Shown: positions 1 through 17,202 of the stretch, in pieces
How positions within the stretch are numbered: the first letter of the stretch is position 1
Layout: each line of letters begins with the position of its first letter
NCBI RefSeq assembly: GCF_021155765.1
Contig: NC_060110.1
Location: 12,647,501 to 12,711,500, forward strand
Origin: Diprion similis
Taxonomy: Eukaryota > Arthropoda > Insecta > Hymenoptera > Diprionidae
Reading direction: 5' to 3'
Length of the DNA: 64,000 bases
The notes under the pieces: generated by a model
Databases searched by the model: none
Told to the model about the DNA's origin: nothing
What the model saw: only the letters and a program-made list of their open reading frames with translations
Made by a program: the position numbers and the translations under genes

Positions 1-508
1 ATAAAAACCAACATATACGTGGTTCATTGAATTTTAAGCAGTAGGATAGTTTCCAGTGAATTACTGCACCGTAAAATTGCACGTCCAATTCATTTTATGA
101 TTTTATTCTCATGAAACCTTAAGTGTCCATTTTATTTTCCTGCGTAGTGAGATATCTTGAAATCTTTGAACGTGTGTAAATACGTCACTTGTTACTTCCA
201 CAAGAAGTAAAGTTTATAAAATAAATTGACATAAAGCTACTAGAGGTCACTGGCTGGACGAGACGTAATCTTAACATAACTTTGGAGTATTTTACACGAA
301 CGTTAAGTACTATCGCTTCTATCGATATTCATGTAGCTCAAATCAAATTCATTTGAGACTTCGCTCCGATTTCAAAGTACATATTTTCGAATCCTTTTTC
401 TCTACAATTTATACGAAACGCCTATAATTTTTCAACCGGTTTTTCAAAATCACTAACATTTCGCTCAAATCGGATGTGCGAAGGGTTTCTAATTCACGTG
501 ATTTTCAG

Positions 509-800
509 GGTGACAGTGGCGGGCCCCTTCACGTAACTGGTGCACATGGTAACTTGGAAGTTGTAGGTTTGTATCGCGATACGGTATGGAATTTGAAGCT
601 GGTGAAACGTCGTGTCTACATTCTAACATAAATTCATTTTTTTACACGAAGGTATCGTTTCGTGGGGAAGAGGATGCGCCAGGCCGCAGTTCCCCGGGAT
701 CTTTACAAAGTTGACGAATTATCTTGATTGGCTGGGCAATCATCTTGACGGTGAATGTGTCTGTCCACCACCAACTGCAATAGCAGCCACTCATCGTTAG
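509..800 (+). CDS. SP1: trypsin-like serine protease, 3' end only
   Basis: Last two exons of a secreted S1A serine protease; the rest lies to the left of the window. Exons are 509-566 and 652-800, joined in phase 1 (85-bp intron). The first exon opens directly with the GDSGGP motif carrying the catalytic Ser, at the same phase-0 intron site (Gln|Gly) used by SP3 to SP6. The second encodes the conserved [11 protein letters not shown] segment, the terminal helix (YLDWLGNHL) and a tail with a Cys-Val-Cys pair, then a Pro/Ala-rich end and a TAG stop. The Cys-x-Cys tail is shared with SP2, SP3 and SP4. No upstream exon is visible in bases 1-508, so the preceding intron is at least 508 bp. The His and Asp of the triad cannot be checked here, so catalytic competence is inferred from the intact Ser motif only. 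Confidence 0.9.
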
Positions 801-1016
801 TGAAGCCGTAGCTCAGCAGAGATAAAGTTTCCCTTTAGCCTCATATCTTATTTAATAAGCCTACAAAATCGAGAAGGCTACTATTCTCGACTCCCAAATG
901 TGTATAATAATAAGTTATTAAATCTAGTCTGTTGTATGTATAAGTAAGCCTCAACGAGGTTATGTGATGTTAGATCCTTTATGTTTATAGGTATACACAA
1001 TTATTTATTGAGTCAT

Positions 1017-1022
1017 AATAAA
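1017..1022 (+). other. Poly(A) signal AATAAA for SP1
   Basis: Canonical hexamer about 217 bp after the SP1 stop codon, in a suitable place to end its 3' UTR. Confidence 0.55.
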
Positions 1023-3289
1023 GTACCATTGTTGTGGATTAATCGGAACGGAATCAAGGAGCGACTTGTTCTTTTCTTAACCTGATATAAGTGGTCGACT
1101 GGGTGTAGATAATCAAGGAGCCTCAATCTTTCTGTGCGCTGAAAACCTGAAAATTGCGAAAGCGAATTAAGTACCAAACTCTTCTCCTCGTCACGCTGCA
1201 TTCAAGTTCACCAGAGTTTTATTGCATTAATATACCCTGAGGTATTCCACTTATAATGAACTTTCTTCAGTTGAGTTGTTTCAATCTCATTACCACCGTC
1301 AATATCTCATGTACATGGATCCATTGCCTGTAAAATTGAACCTAAGCTTATTTTACAGGAAAAAATAACTACTGCATCGACAAGGATCCACGATGAAACC
1401 AAATGGAGTTTGATCGATACATTCGAGCAATGTTCGACTGTACCAGACAGAAGGTCAGGCTGAACTGTGATGGGAGTTCTCGATCATAATCCGTCTCCAT
1501 ACTCCGATACGATACACCGGTTCTCCTTTTGCCGTTGCAAGTATTTTACCATGTTACCGTTACTTCACCGATTTAATTGATTTTCGTGACAACGTATTTT
1601 TTCAGTTTATAAAACTACGGTAAAATGCTTCAATCGAGAATCGTCGTGAAAAGTTCAACATTTGACCTAAAAATATCGAAAGCTTAGACAGCAATATTTA
1701 CCCGCTCGATGCAACAAGCGGCATACTATTGTGAGTTGGTGCAGCAAAATGGAATGAAAGTGTTGCACCGCGTTACCTTAGCTCATAAAACTTTGTCCTT
1801 GTAATTCACTTCTACTCGAAATTGGTAGGGGAGTAGCATTGTTTGTAACGGTCCGATGGTTTCACTAACCCACATTGGGCCGCTGAAAGCAAAACGCCAC
1901 AGACGCGTCCTGACCCCGATTCCGTCCCAGCGCGCGCGCATCTCATTAAATAAACCATACTAATTTCTCCCCCCACATCATTCCATCCCTTCTCCCGCCT
2001 TCCCTCCCCCCGATGTGTCCCCGGCACCTTTGCATTACAACCGTAATTCTACACTCACCTCAAAATACTTTACATGACCAGGTGAATTTGAAAGAGAGCC
2101 ATACTCGAGGTACAATCGCTTGCATCGGCTGTTCGTGTAGCTGCATATTATACACGAGCGTGCATGGATCCATTAATATAGGTTTCAAGAGACGGGTTTC
2201 TTTCCGAGAACCAGCCTTTCGCCAAAGAAAGTCGATCACCGAGGTTCAACTGGATAAGTCAGCAACAAGTGGCGCCTCAGTTAATTCGTAAAGTGTCTGA
2301 AAGATGGAGGAGCCGATTCATCCAACTAATGCGTGATCCTTTCTTATGGGGATGAAAATGGAAGCGCTATCCGAGATAAGACACGAAAGCAATTATAGTG
2401 TATCACGCGCCCGCACACAAGCAAACAGAAAGGAATTTCCAAAGAATCTTGTGAAGTGTACTACGCTAAGAATCACTGTGTAATTTTCATAAATATTTTC
2501 TCATTCACGGCTAAACCTCCGTCACTTACCGAGAAACGGAATTCTCGTCGTGCACTGCATGAATAACGCATAGCGTCCATACCTTTTCCGATCTTCCAGC
2601 GCTTATCAGTCGCCTTCGCACGTTTGACCTTGACCCTTATCCGACGGACAGATAGTAAACCTCTCCAATGTAATATTGGCTGAACTTTCGGTAAATTGGC
2701 AAATATATTTACCGACTCTATTCTATCCGCGGTTATAGCCGCAAATATACAAAGGTGAAATTGACTCATGGCATTACGAAGACGTTAACTGTTCAAATAT
2801 TAAACCAACGCGTATGAGGTATTTCATCGAGACTTAAAAAAATAAACCAAGCATTTAGAGACAGTTTCAAAAGCACCGGCTCGTCGTAATCGGAACTAAT
2901 GCATCGTATAAAGCCTCCTCTTTATACCGCAGCGGGAGTGTCAAAAATAGTGAGACGAAGTCGGAGGAGGCCGGATAGCCGGTGGGACATACCCAGTTGG
3001 AGAGAAAGAACTTTCTTTAACCGTGAGGAGCTGCGCCAGCGACGAGCAGCTGTCCTCGACGTAGTGCTGCTTCGGTCAGTTCCTCGTGTTTATGGAGTCG
3101 GTGAAAGCAGCGATCAGGTATCTTGACTTTGGTCTAGCGTGCGATCCGTTTTCCAGCTAAATCGCTGGGAATTTGCCGTGTAGCAACGACATTGAACAGT
3201 GCTGAGCTTTCGAATAAAGCATAACGTGGCGAATATACTAGGCAGAAAGGGAAACTGCAATTATAATGCAAGTTGTGCTGACTACATGG
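1023..3289. other. Intergenic, SP1 to SP2
   Basis: No gene is supported here. The short open frames have no splice signals, domain or signal peptide that I recognise. A good TATA-like TATAAAG lies at 2907-2913 without a clear initiator 30 bp downstream; it could start an unseen 5' non-coding exon of SP2. Confidence 0.5.
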
Positions 3290-3320
3290 TTATATTCTCA
3301 GAACGTTGAGTGTGTTCAGT
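3290..3320 (+). promoter_or_regulatory. Candidate core promoter of SP2
   Basis: A TTATATT box at about 3290 is followed 28 bp later by a TCAGT initiator (A at 3318). This is normal insect spacing. It would give a 5' UTR of about 117 bp before the ATG at 3435. This is spacing and motif evidence only. Confidence 0.3.
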
Positions 3321-3434
3321 GCGCGTCAGTGGAGCAGCATCTCGACGGCTCATCTCGCCACGATTGAGCCGGATCCGGTGGCTTATCAATAATTACACTG
3401 GAGGAAGGAATAAGCTGAGGAATTTATTGGGAAA

Positions 3435-7658
<4,224 letters not shown>

Positions 7659-7722
7659 AGAGGAATCAGAAAATAGGAAGGAGGAACTATTTCGGTGCAT
7701 CGAATCGTCTTTCATAAGCCGA

Positions 7723-7728
7723 AATAAA
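7723..7728 (+). other. Poly(A) signal AATAAA for SP2
   Basis: Canonical hexamer 65 bp after the SP2 stop codon. Confidence 0.6.
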
Positions 7729-10456
7729 GACTTGCGTGAACTTGACTTACGCCAGAAGTAGCTAATGGAGCCGGAAGCAAACTTATGGCTCGTGTCAGAG
7801 ACATCTCACTCCACTGTTAGCTACTATAATGTGATATTTTTTTTGCGTCGGTCTATACGCACGAAAAAACTCGCCTCGAATTAATAATGACGCCATTAAC
7901 GAGGCAACAGTGCAGAACTCATGGTACAAGTAATCAATATAATACACGATCTTCCCTTTAACGAGCATAATAAAGTGTAAATAAGTTGCTGGAAGCCTTC
8001 TACTTTACTAAGGTGGTATTATGACTAATATATAATATGTATAGAAGTAATTCGTAGTGGCATTGCTTCGTCTGCAAGTAGTTAGATTGCCCAGCTGTAG
8101 ATTTCATTACACTTTTACAACTTTTCCTTATAAATAAAACGTGCCACTTTATTTTCGGAAAACATCATTGGAAATACAAACGATTAGGTGATTTCATTAA
8201 TACGATTCAGCCATATGGCCCATACATTGAGTAATTTATTTCACTTCACATACCGATCACCTCACATCACCGTGATTTCCGATTTCAATTTATTTCTTTC
8301 TTCTTTTGTATCATTTTTAGTAGAAGATATGCAATCGAATTGTAGTAACAAAACGAATTTGATCTACTTGTAAATCTGAATCCTTAGTTTGATTTTAACG
8401 AGAAGTGAATCACTGTGGTCGCAGAATTTTTTTGCCCGCCATGTAAACGTAAAGATCGCATTAAAATGAAAACATCCGGATATGTAATTGGGATTCAATT
8501 GTAAATATGTACTTTCAATAATTAATGTAAGCTTTTCGTTCATAAATAGTGTATATGTGATAAAGAATACAAGCCAGTACACAGGCGATTCGAATTTATT
8601 AGAAGATCCATTACAAGTTTTTGTATCTTTATCAAAAAACTTCTTGTTCTTGCAAACAAGGACATTTTGAACTATTTTGGAATGATGCAGTTTTATTCTG
8701 AGTTTCATATTAGATATAAAATATCATTTACAATGTCAACTTCTTCTCAATAAATTACAAGGCGCGAACTACGTATGGTTATTTGTGAATATAAATCACG
8801 TGTCGAAAAAGTCTGATGACTAGTTCGAGGTGCTAAAACTACAGAAGTCTCTATGTAACATCATTTCTTCTAGTCTCGTGCTGGAACCTTCATTTCAAAC
8901 ATACCAAATGGAAGAAAACTAAAAACGTATATGCAATAGGTATGTAACGTGTATTCTGCACAACTAAGTTTCATTTACGTAGACCATAAAAATATCACGC
9001 GAATAAAAATGGCGAAGGTTATACAGACAAGGCCTTCTGCATAGCTTAAAAATACTCCAATCAATTTGTGTCCGTAACGAATGTGCGAGTACAAGTTCGG
9101 TAATGTCATGTAATATCGCTTCAGCAACAAAATGCACAGTTCATTGAAATCCAGACTTCCATTGCACTCCGTAAAATGCAAAATTTTCACCTCACCCAAC
9201 GCACTGGCCTTTTCAAGTACATAATGGCCAGGTACTGAAAATATCCCTCCACCCAACGGCATTCCTTATACCGTTCACGCCATTATCCACGAAATACGTC
9301 GTATGATACGTACCTTATACCTGCGCCTCTGAAAACGGGGATTTCAGGAAAGGTAGGTGGATACCTGGCCGGGACTCAGTGTATACATGTATATATGTAT
9401 GCAAGTTATGCGCATAATATATGATGTGTACGCGAAACAATGACGCTATACTTGTACAATAACGGTTCACTGTCAAACTACGAAGACAACGTGTTTCTTA
9501 GGCCACTCCCCGTTTTCGTTCAAGGGGACAAAAGTGCATGCACTGTACACCTCAACACGAATATCCACATCGACACGCTCTGAAAGCGAAGTCTCGACCT
9601 GCATGATATATGTAAAGTGACTGCAACTTGACCGTGCACAATGAACATAAACATTAGCGCAAGTGTCCATGGGAATGATCTATGTAGGACAGTGTTAGAT
9701 TTTTCGTTTCCATGAAGTAAATTAACGACTTCACTAATTGTTTCGCTCCATCGCAAGAATCACATAATCGCATTGCTTCGTCTCAAATTTGAAAAATAAA
9801 ATTATCAAAAATAGGTTTATCAATTCAATGAGATTCGAATATACGAATCTAAATCCAAGTATGTTTCCAATCACACTACAATAAACATGATTGCTGTCAT
9901 GGGATTTAATGAATACCCCCATAACAGCGAAAACTCCGAATCTGTGGAATAGAACAAACTAATGTTCACATTCGAGTCGCTAAATGAGTCTGACGTTGAC
10001 ATTTGAAAACGATTTTATGGAATTGTTGTAAAATCAATCTAAAAATCAACTTCAGTATTGAAACATTGTCAGTGATCGGGTAAACAATTGTGTGTGAATC
10101 GTTATACACCGTGAAACCTGAAGCAGTCCCAGCTAAATTGGTGTGATTTTGAGTTTATTGAACTTTTTTTTTCATTTAGACTCGGTGTTATTTATTCGGA
10201 CTTTGAAGCAACTTGACGAATTCGAAACGAGCGAATCCCATACAACATAAGTGGCTTTCAATTCGCGGAATTCACAGGGTTTGATGTTCTCATAAGTGAT
10301 TTGCACGGGGGATTTAACGTGTCACTAAAAATAAGTAAGTAAAAATTTCGGAAAAATTTCACGCCCCTCCGCTGCAATAGGTGATTTGGAGGACGAATAT
10401 GAACGAAGAATCTTGGCTCGTGCAGCTCGCGGTCAGTGACAGCGATCGGGTTTGCC
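7729..10456. other. Intergenic, SP2 to SP3
   Basis: AT-rich sequence with scattered short open frames on both strands, none with recognisable domains or exon structure. I see no gene here. Confidence 0.5.
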
Positions 10457-10489
10457 CGTGATCGTGATCGTGAACGTGAACGTGAACGG
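10457..10489. repeat. Short hexamer tandem repeat
   Basis: About five imperfect copies of a CGTGAT/CGTGAA hexamer, just upstream of the SP3 promoter. On the minus strand this yields an Arg-Ser repeat in an open frame that is otherwise unsupported. Confidence 0.7.
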
Positions 10490-10567
10490 TGGACGAACAG
10501 CCATTTCTCGAAGACGCGGACACTCGAACGGTCGAGCGTCAAGTCCCTGTCCTCTTTTCTTCTGGAA

Positions 10568-10596
10568 TATTAAACACGACTAGGACGTCGTCAGTC
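10568..10596 (+). promoter_or_regulatory. Candidate core promoter of SP3
   Basis: TATTAAA at 10568-10574 is followed by a TCAGTC initiator at 10591-10596 (A at 10593), 25 bp apart. It would give a 5' UTR of about 187 bp before the ATG at 10780. That leader contains a four-codon upstream open frame near 10644. Confidence 0.4.
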
Positions 10597-10779
10597 TGGG
10601 CAAAGCGCTACTACGGTGAACTACCTGGTGCCCTGTGAGCCAATATGGTTTTGTTGTAACCCTGAAAAGTGTCCGTGAAATATTTGGCAAAGTGTGTGCG
10701 ATATCCAGAACGACTCGGCCTTCGCATTAAAAATCGTAAAGAAATTTGCATTTTAGAAGAGAACCGTTAAACACTTAGA

Positions 10780-13700
10780 ATGAGTAACGTGCTGACATTA
10801 TATTACTTGGCTGTAGTGACGGTGGTATTATTGGCCAACGTTCATCAAACGCAAGTAAGTTAGAACGATGATAATTACTTGCAGTACCTCAGAGCTCTAT
10901 CTTATAAGCGATTCGAGTTTGACGCTAGAGTGATTACCAACGAGGGAACAGGTTTTGCGCATATTTACCTACCTCGCGAAGACCCTCGTGATCTCTGGAA
11001 GGGTAGTCGTTTCCAAGTGATCACAGCACTTACAATTAGTATAGGTGCGCGCTATTTCAAAGGAGGAACTCCAGGCCTGTGATAACATACTGTTATTTCA
11101 CCTCGTTAGCTGCCTATTCTCCTTCGTAATTCGTAATTCAGTATCCAGCACGTATCCGGTAATTTGTTATTCCTATTTCACATCACGTGCGCGGATTATA
11201 AGTTACCGATCTACACGGACGTATGTGAGAACTTGGAATACGATTTAAATGAATGATTGCCGTAGAACGTACGTTGCGTGACAGTTGTTTGCTTGCAAAT
11301 TACAGGAAAAGCAGATAGCGTTTAACCAGGGCAAAAACTTCTTCGGATTTTTCGGCAACAAGCCACCAGAGTCTGAGGATGCTCCCGAAAAATGCCACTG
11401 CAGTAAGTTGATCAGGACGTCTTTTGCATACCCAAAATCCGAATTTATAAACACGCCGATTGCCGAACCAGTCAAGAAAATTATTGTCGTGCAAAAATGA
11501 TGCTGAAAAATTTTTACGTTCCAGCTTGCGGTTTGCGAAACGAAGAGGGTCGCATCGTGGGAGGCCAGACTACGAAAAATAACGAGTTTCCATGGGTCGC
11601 CAGACTTTCGTACCTTAGCAAATTCTACTGTGGAGGCACCCTTATCAATGACCGCTACGTACTGACGGCTGCCCACTGCGTCAAAGGGTTAGAACTTTGA
11701 TATTTTATTGCGGTCTGAAATCATTCCGTCGAACCGATTGATTATCAAAACGGAGAGGAGCTCCACAATCGTCTGACAGTCATAGCGATGACAGTGGCAA
11801 ACGGGATGCTGATTCGAGGGTGTTCGTCGCATTGCCACACCGCCGGAGGGAGTTTACCAAATACATATTTCAGTTTCATTTTTCATTTTCAGATTCATGT
11901 GGTTCATGATCAAAGTAACTCTCGGGGAACACGACAGATGTGACGAAGGAAATAAACCGGAAACGAAGTTTGTATTGAGAGCCGTGTCTGGCGAATTCAG
12001 TTTCCTGAATTTCGATAACGACATTTGCTTACTACGGCTCAACGAAAGAGTACCGTTCTCGAACACGATACGACCCATTTGTCTGCCCACTGTCAAAGGT
12101 AACGGAATGAAAAAAGTTTCTTGAAACGTCATTATTACATTGATTTGGTGACACTGCTAATGATATTATTCGAAAACAAACTAATCTCTACAGTAGTTGA
12201 TTTGACTCACGTGCTACGCTTCGCAAAGGAATGTCATTCAGTAATAATGATACCCTAAAGGTTTTTGTACGCCTCGGTGCCACCTTGTGATAAGCTTTTT
12301 TCGAATGAATTCTTGTTCGTGAACGCATCCAGCTACCTACATTTCGACATTACGCATTAAGTCGCGTAGGCGATACAAAGAAATAAAATGATACGCACCT
12401 ATACCACCTTGATAAACAGGTTTCAATCTCTTACACACCTATATTTATCAGGTTGATACCGGGCGAAAAAATTCCAAATGTAATTATCACCACTCAGATC
12501 TGGTTTGGCTGCTTCTCTGGCATATTGCTATGACCGCTGATTCGACGATTTATGACATCGTATAATTTTATTTTTTACTTCATATCAATGCTACGTTATA
12601 TTTTTTTTTTTTTTTTTGAAATTACAAATTCGACAAAGATAGTCGTGCAAATCATTTTAGCAGCAAAATAAAATTTCGAGCTTTTGCGCATATAGCTATA
12701 GGTAATTCCTCATTTTAATTCGCAACGTTCGTTTTGCGAACACTGCAGCGACCTACTTACTGTATCACTTGCATTATTGCATTGACTGCAGCAGGTGTTC
12801 ACAAGTGTAGTGATAGTTCACAAAAATACGGGTATGTACCTTATTTTGCGCAACAATATGTCAACATACGGAAATCATCGACACGCGTGATTTGATATGG
12901 GGTTACAAGTATTACGCGTGAAGAAATTCTGAAATAAGTTGCGATTAGACTACGCGCGCAAATGTGTTAATCTCTTGTACAATTTTATGATCTCTCGTCG
13001 AGTTCAATTATTTCCGCTAACATTTTACGAACGTGAAAGTGAACTGGTTATTGATGTGTACTCTGTCTTGTTTAACAAATCTAATATACGGGTACTCTTG
13101 TGTCAGACAAAGATTACGTGAACACGAAGGCGATTGCTGCTGGATGGGGTACCCTGCAGGAAGATGGAAAGCCGTCGTGCTTACTACAGGAAGTCGAAGT
13201 TCCAGTGATGAGTTTGACGGACTGTCGCAACACGAGCTACAATCCTCGGATGATATCCGACAACATGCTTTGCGCCGGTTACCGCAAAGGCCAGAGGGAC
13301 TCTTGCCAGGTAAGGGAGTACATGTGTTAAAACATTCTCCCTCCCCATTCTTCATTACGATTTTCCGTACAAAAATCGTCCCAGACTCTGTGACAATGTC
13401 TCATCCGACTCAAGAACCAGAGGGTAAAACAATCCTGAGAATCTCGTGATCGTGGCGTCCGATAGAGTCAACATGTGACGCTGCAATTTTTACAAAACTG
13501 GTTTAGGACTCATTTCACTGGAATTTCAATTTTTCAATCGCATCATAAAGTACAAGCTGAGACACCGACAGCTCAGGCTTTGGGACCGTAACGAATCAGG
13601 ATCTGCATGTTAAACATAAAACTGCAGTCGATGGATAAGCGTTTTTTTTCGATTTATTTCAGGGAGACAGCGGTGGTCCGTTGGTGGCTGAACGTGAGGA

Positions 13701-13842
13701 CAAGAGATACGAGCAGATCGGCGTCGTCTCCTGGGGAAATGGGTGCGCGCGTCCCGGTTATCCCGGCGTTTATACCCGTATCACGCGTTATCTAGACTGG
13801 ATACTTGAAAACACAAAAGACGGCTGTTTTTGCGAAGACTGA
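10780..13842 (+). CDS. SP3: secreted trypsin-like serine protease
   Basis: Six exons: 10780-10854, 11306-11402, 11525-11687, 11893-12098, 13107-13309 and 13663-13842 (phases 0,1,2,1,0), 307 residues. The signal peptide is about residues 1-24. The pro-region ends KCHCTCG and the activation site is NEEGR|IVGG (Ile68). The triad is complete: His108, Asp155 (DNDICLL) and Ser251. Asp245 predicts trypsin-like specificity. The tail is CFCED. An extra Cys pair (EHDRC at 128 and PSCLL at 205) is shared with SP4 and SP5 but not SP2 or SP6, suggesting an added disulfide. Cys157, next to the catalytic Asp, has no visible partner and leaves an odd total of 15. The final intron found in the paralogues before (G)IVSWG is missing. 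Intron 4 (about 1 kb) contains an 18-T run near 12600. Confidence 0.93.
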
Positions 13843-14216
13843 GGACCGCGTGACGTCACAACCGTGTGCCAAGAATTTTTTCATTAGTGGTTTGTCGTTC
13901 ATATCGATCACTGACAACCGAATTTTTTAGTTTCGCTCCAAAACGCTTACATCTATATTCTAGTAATTTTTTGTAGACATATTTTTCAATAATTTTAGTT
14001 TCTTTTTTCATAATCATTTAATACGTACCGTCGGAATACAGACGGTATCCACAAGAATTTGTATATACATTATATACGTCCATTAATGTCGCGGCTACAC
14101 AAACTTGTTTAGCAACTATTTTTATAGGATATGTTATATTTTTCAATTTTTCGTCCGTGTATTTGGTATTATTAAAATTCGATCGATCAGTTGGTATATC
14201 GCGCAGGATATTTTTT

Positions 14217-14222
14217 AATAAA
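14217..14222 (+). other. Possible poly(A) signal AATAAA for SP3
   Basis: First canonical hexamer after the SP3 stop, 375 bp downstream, within AT-rich sequence. Confidence 0.4.
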
Positions 14223-14866
14223 CTTCCAAACCATTATCGATTATACATTATCCTTATCTATATTTGTTATATAGTTGCATAATGACCAAACATGCCTTAC
14301 GGGATCATAGAACCCTGAGAGGTTCCTACTTTCGATGTTCTTTTGTGAAATCAGACTTATCGTTAATAAATGACCATTGATTATCGATACAAAACCTAGC
14401 CATTAACATTTGAAAACCGATGAAGTCAACAATTCCATCTTTGAGTCACATATGCAGCATGGAATCAGTCAAGCAACGTAAATACGCCTGTATTGACTAA
14501 CCGAGCTAAACAACTCCTGGGCTCAGATCGCAATTTAATTGCGATTCTTCACACCGACGCGCCATCCCATGAATTAATATTTAACCAAGCTAGGACAGGC
14601 CTTTTAACATCAGCGGATGTTTGAGTCGACAAACAGCATATCAAGAGATAACAACATGGTCGAAACCCAGCCGAATAACGGGACCGGTTTTCCATAGGTC
14701 AGCGACTGAGTTAGAGGCTCTGTTGAACCTTCGGGTGAGATACAAAGTAGTCACTTTGCACACGGAGATATGGAAGGGGGCATAAATGCGGGTTGTTAAT
14801 ACCGCTATTTCTAGATACCGGGTACAGGCCATTCTGCAGTTGTGTCTCGATTCGACAGGCGTAATC
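14223..14866. other. Intergenic, SP3 to SP4
   Basis: About 640 bp with no supported gene. A CATAAATG at about 14780 is TATA-like but has no initiator at the right distance, so the SP4 start site is not fixed. Confidence 0.45.
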
Positions 14867-17202
14867 ATGAACTTCCAGAAATACGTCAAGTTCCTATTCT
14901 GCATCTTCGTCGTTCTGTTGGCAGTTACCGCCGCACAACCTAACGGCCCCAGGATCGAAGTAAGTGATGCGAAGGTTTGCAAAAATTGTTTACGGAATCG
15001 AAGAGAGAAAACAATGTATTCCTTGTATTCAATTTTCATCTGGGAGGCGTCTCCACGAACTGGTTCCACAGATTTCGTCAAGTGTTGATCGAAGCAGCTA
15101 ATTGTGAGTGACGATCAACATCTCCGGACGCACAAGGTCACATGTATTAATTGATTATTAAGGACGTTCACCTGATCGTGGAAGCCTAACAAACACTTTG
15201 AACTTTACAGGACAAGCGTCGTGTCGAAAAAGTTAGGAAATTGCAGTAGAATTTTGCAGATCCTGCAAATGGTTGCTGAAGCCGCAGTTATACCATGTGG
15301 ATAATGAATTTTATGGAGATTAATTTTGTTTGCGTGCTTCTTCGCACGTTTGATTAACGACTTTTGATTTCCGTAGAATTCGGAAGATGTCGATGTCGAG
15401 AAAGTTCGAGAGACTCGAGGAGTCCTGGATTTCCTGTTAGGAGGTTTCAAGTCTTGCGGCGGATGTCGTGGGTATTTCAATAATACTCTAATTCAAATCA
15501 ATTCCCAGTTTATTTTTTATTCAAAATTACGAATATACTGTAGAATGCGGACGACCGAATCGTGGTGGGGCAAGAATTTTGGGCGGCGAGTATACCGAAA
15601 CCCACGAGTTTCCATGGCTGGCCAATGTCCACGTAAAATCAAAACTAGTTGTTAGCGGGGTCTTGATCAACGATCGATATGTCATTACCGCCGCCAGCCA
15701 GCTCATTGCGTAAGCCAATAAACATTCCTTGTCAACAGTTATCCAATTACAGTTCAGTTAGCCACTAGTATTACTTTGCGGTTGAACAGAATTCCGGGTA
15801 TTCCGATTCCTAGATGAAATACAGAGATGAGTAATTGCCTGTACAAAGTAGGTGCCATCGACCCGCGGTTAGCGAGTCGTAAATCATACGCTCAATGATT
15901 ATTCACAACTTTTTCACCGATTTTTAACTACCCGAAATATGCAGAGCCACAGCACCAGAGATCAAAGTGTCTTTGGGTGAATACGACCGTTGCCACTTGG
16001 ACATATCATCGAGCAATGTAAGCGTGGAAACGGTGATACCATTCCCGGAATTCAACCCCGAGTCTCGAGGCCACGATTTGGCTCTACTTCGCCTTAGTCA
16101 ACCGACAAAGTTTGAAAGGAGGATTTCACCGGTCTGCATGCCTAATCCAGGTACTTTGCTCGAGATAAGTTTGCCGCTGATTCATTCTTCTGACCCGTGG
16201 ACCCGCGGGATTCATGGTTGTTCCGATACCGCATAATGTCTCTTTATGGATTCACGACAATTTACCAATCAACGGAATCTCTGAAAGAGTTATGTGCTGC
16301 TCACATAATATAACGCATTTGGTTCGAGGTATAAAGCATATCTAGGCGAAAAATTCTCCAAAATGACAAACGATTTTTGACTTATAATAAAATAATATCG
16401 AGAAGGTAATTCTGCCTGGAAACTAATTCTTTTGTGTTTGTTTGAATATAAAATCGTTAAAAATCGGAGTCGATCTAATGATCTAATGATTCTTCTCGCT
16501 TTCTTAGATTTCGCAACGCCACACTCTGTTCTAATACACGTAAAACTGTCCTGCGGGACCCTGCAGTGCAGCGTCCACATTTATATTCATCGACCGGCCC
16601 TAACGCTCACCCAGAATGCTGATAACCCGAATTTGTTTTCGATTCCACAGGGTCCACTTATTTAGGGCAGGTAGGAACTCTCTCCGGCTGGATCGAAGGC
16701 AAGACTGTGGATGCTTCCGAGTCGAGAACATGTCGACCCCGAAAGCTGGGTCTTCCGATTCTGGGATACAATGAGTGCATCAAGTCTGGAGTCAGTCTAG
16801 CAAGTTTCCACGATGATTCCGGGTGCATTGGAGTGATCGGCGGAAACTCTCTCGTGTGCGAAGTAAGTCCCTCATTAAAAAATCGTTGACACAATTAAAA
16901 GCTGGGAAAACAAGCGATCCGATTATCTTTTTCCCAGAACGACGTTGGCTCATCCGTTCTCTATAGATCATACTTCGGCGTCTACGATCTTGTCGGTAAG
17001 TTTTGTTGGTTACCGAAGTTGATCAGTTCCCCGAAGAAAAGAGAACTGCTCGTGATTGTTATAAATAATTTTCAATCCAGGCATTATCTCGGACGTGAAT
17101 AAATGCAACGACCAACCAGCGGGTGCTGTATTCACCCGAATTGGGCCACATCTTGACTGGATTTTGCAGCAGACCAAAGACGCTTGTTACTGCACAAAAT
17201 AA
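14867..17202 (+). CDS. SP4: non-catalytic serine protease homologue
   Basis: Seven exons: 14867-14959, 15377-15467, 15544-15709, 15945-16150, 16651-16862, 16938-16995 and 17081-17202 (phases 0,1,2,1,0,1), 315 residues. The start MNFQKY gives a clean signal peptide (about residues 1-23). The fold and activation-like site GGAR|ILGG (Ile73) are kept, but the active site is disabled. The catalytic His is Ser113 (TAASQ instead of TAAHC), the catalytic Ser is Val259 (NDVGS instead of GDSGG) and the specificity Asp is Leu253. Asp161 remains. The two cysteines of the disulfide around the His are both replaced (Ser99 and Gln114). The frame is open and splice sites are intact throughout, so this looks like a maintained pseudoenzyme rather than a dead gene. 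Insect serine protease homologues are known as cofactors or decoys in immune cascades; this one's role is unknown. Confidence 0.9.

Noticed and set aside
2899..3126. 75-codon frame following a TATAAAG box, ending near a possible donor
   Set aside because: Arg-rich with no signal peptide or domain. At most it could be a 5' non-coding exon.
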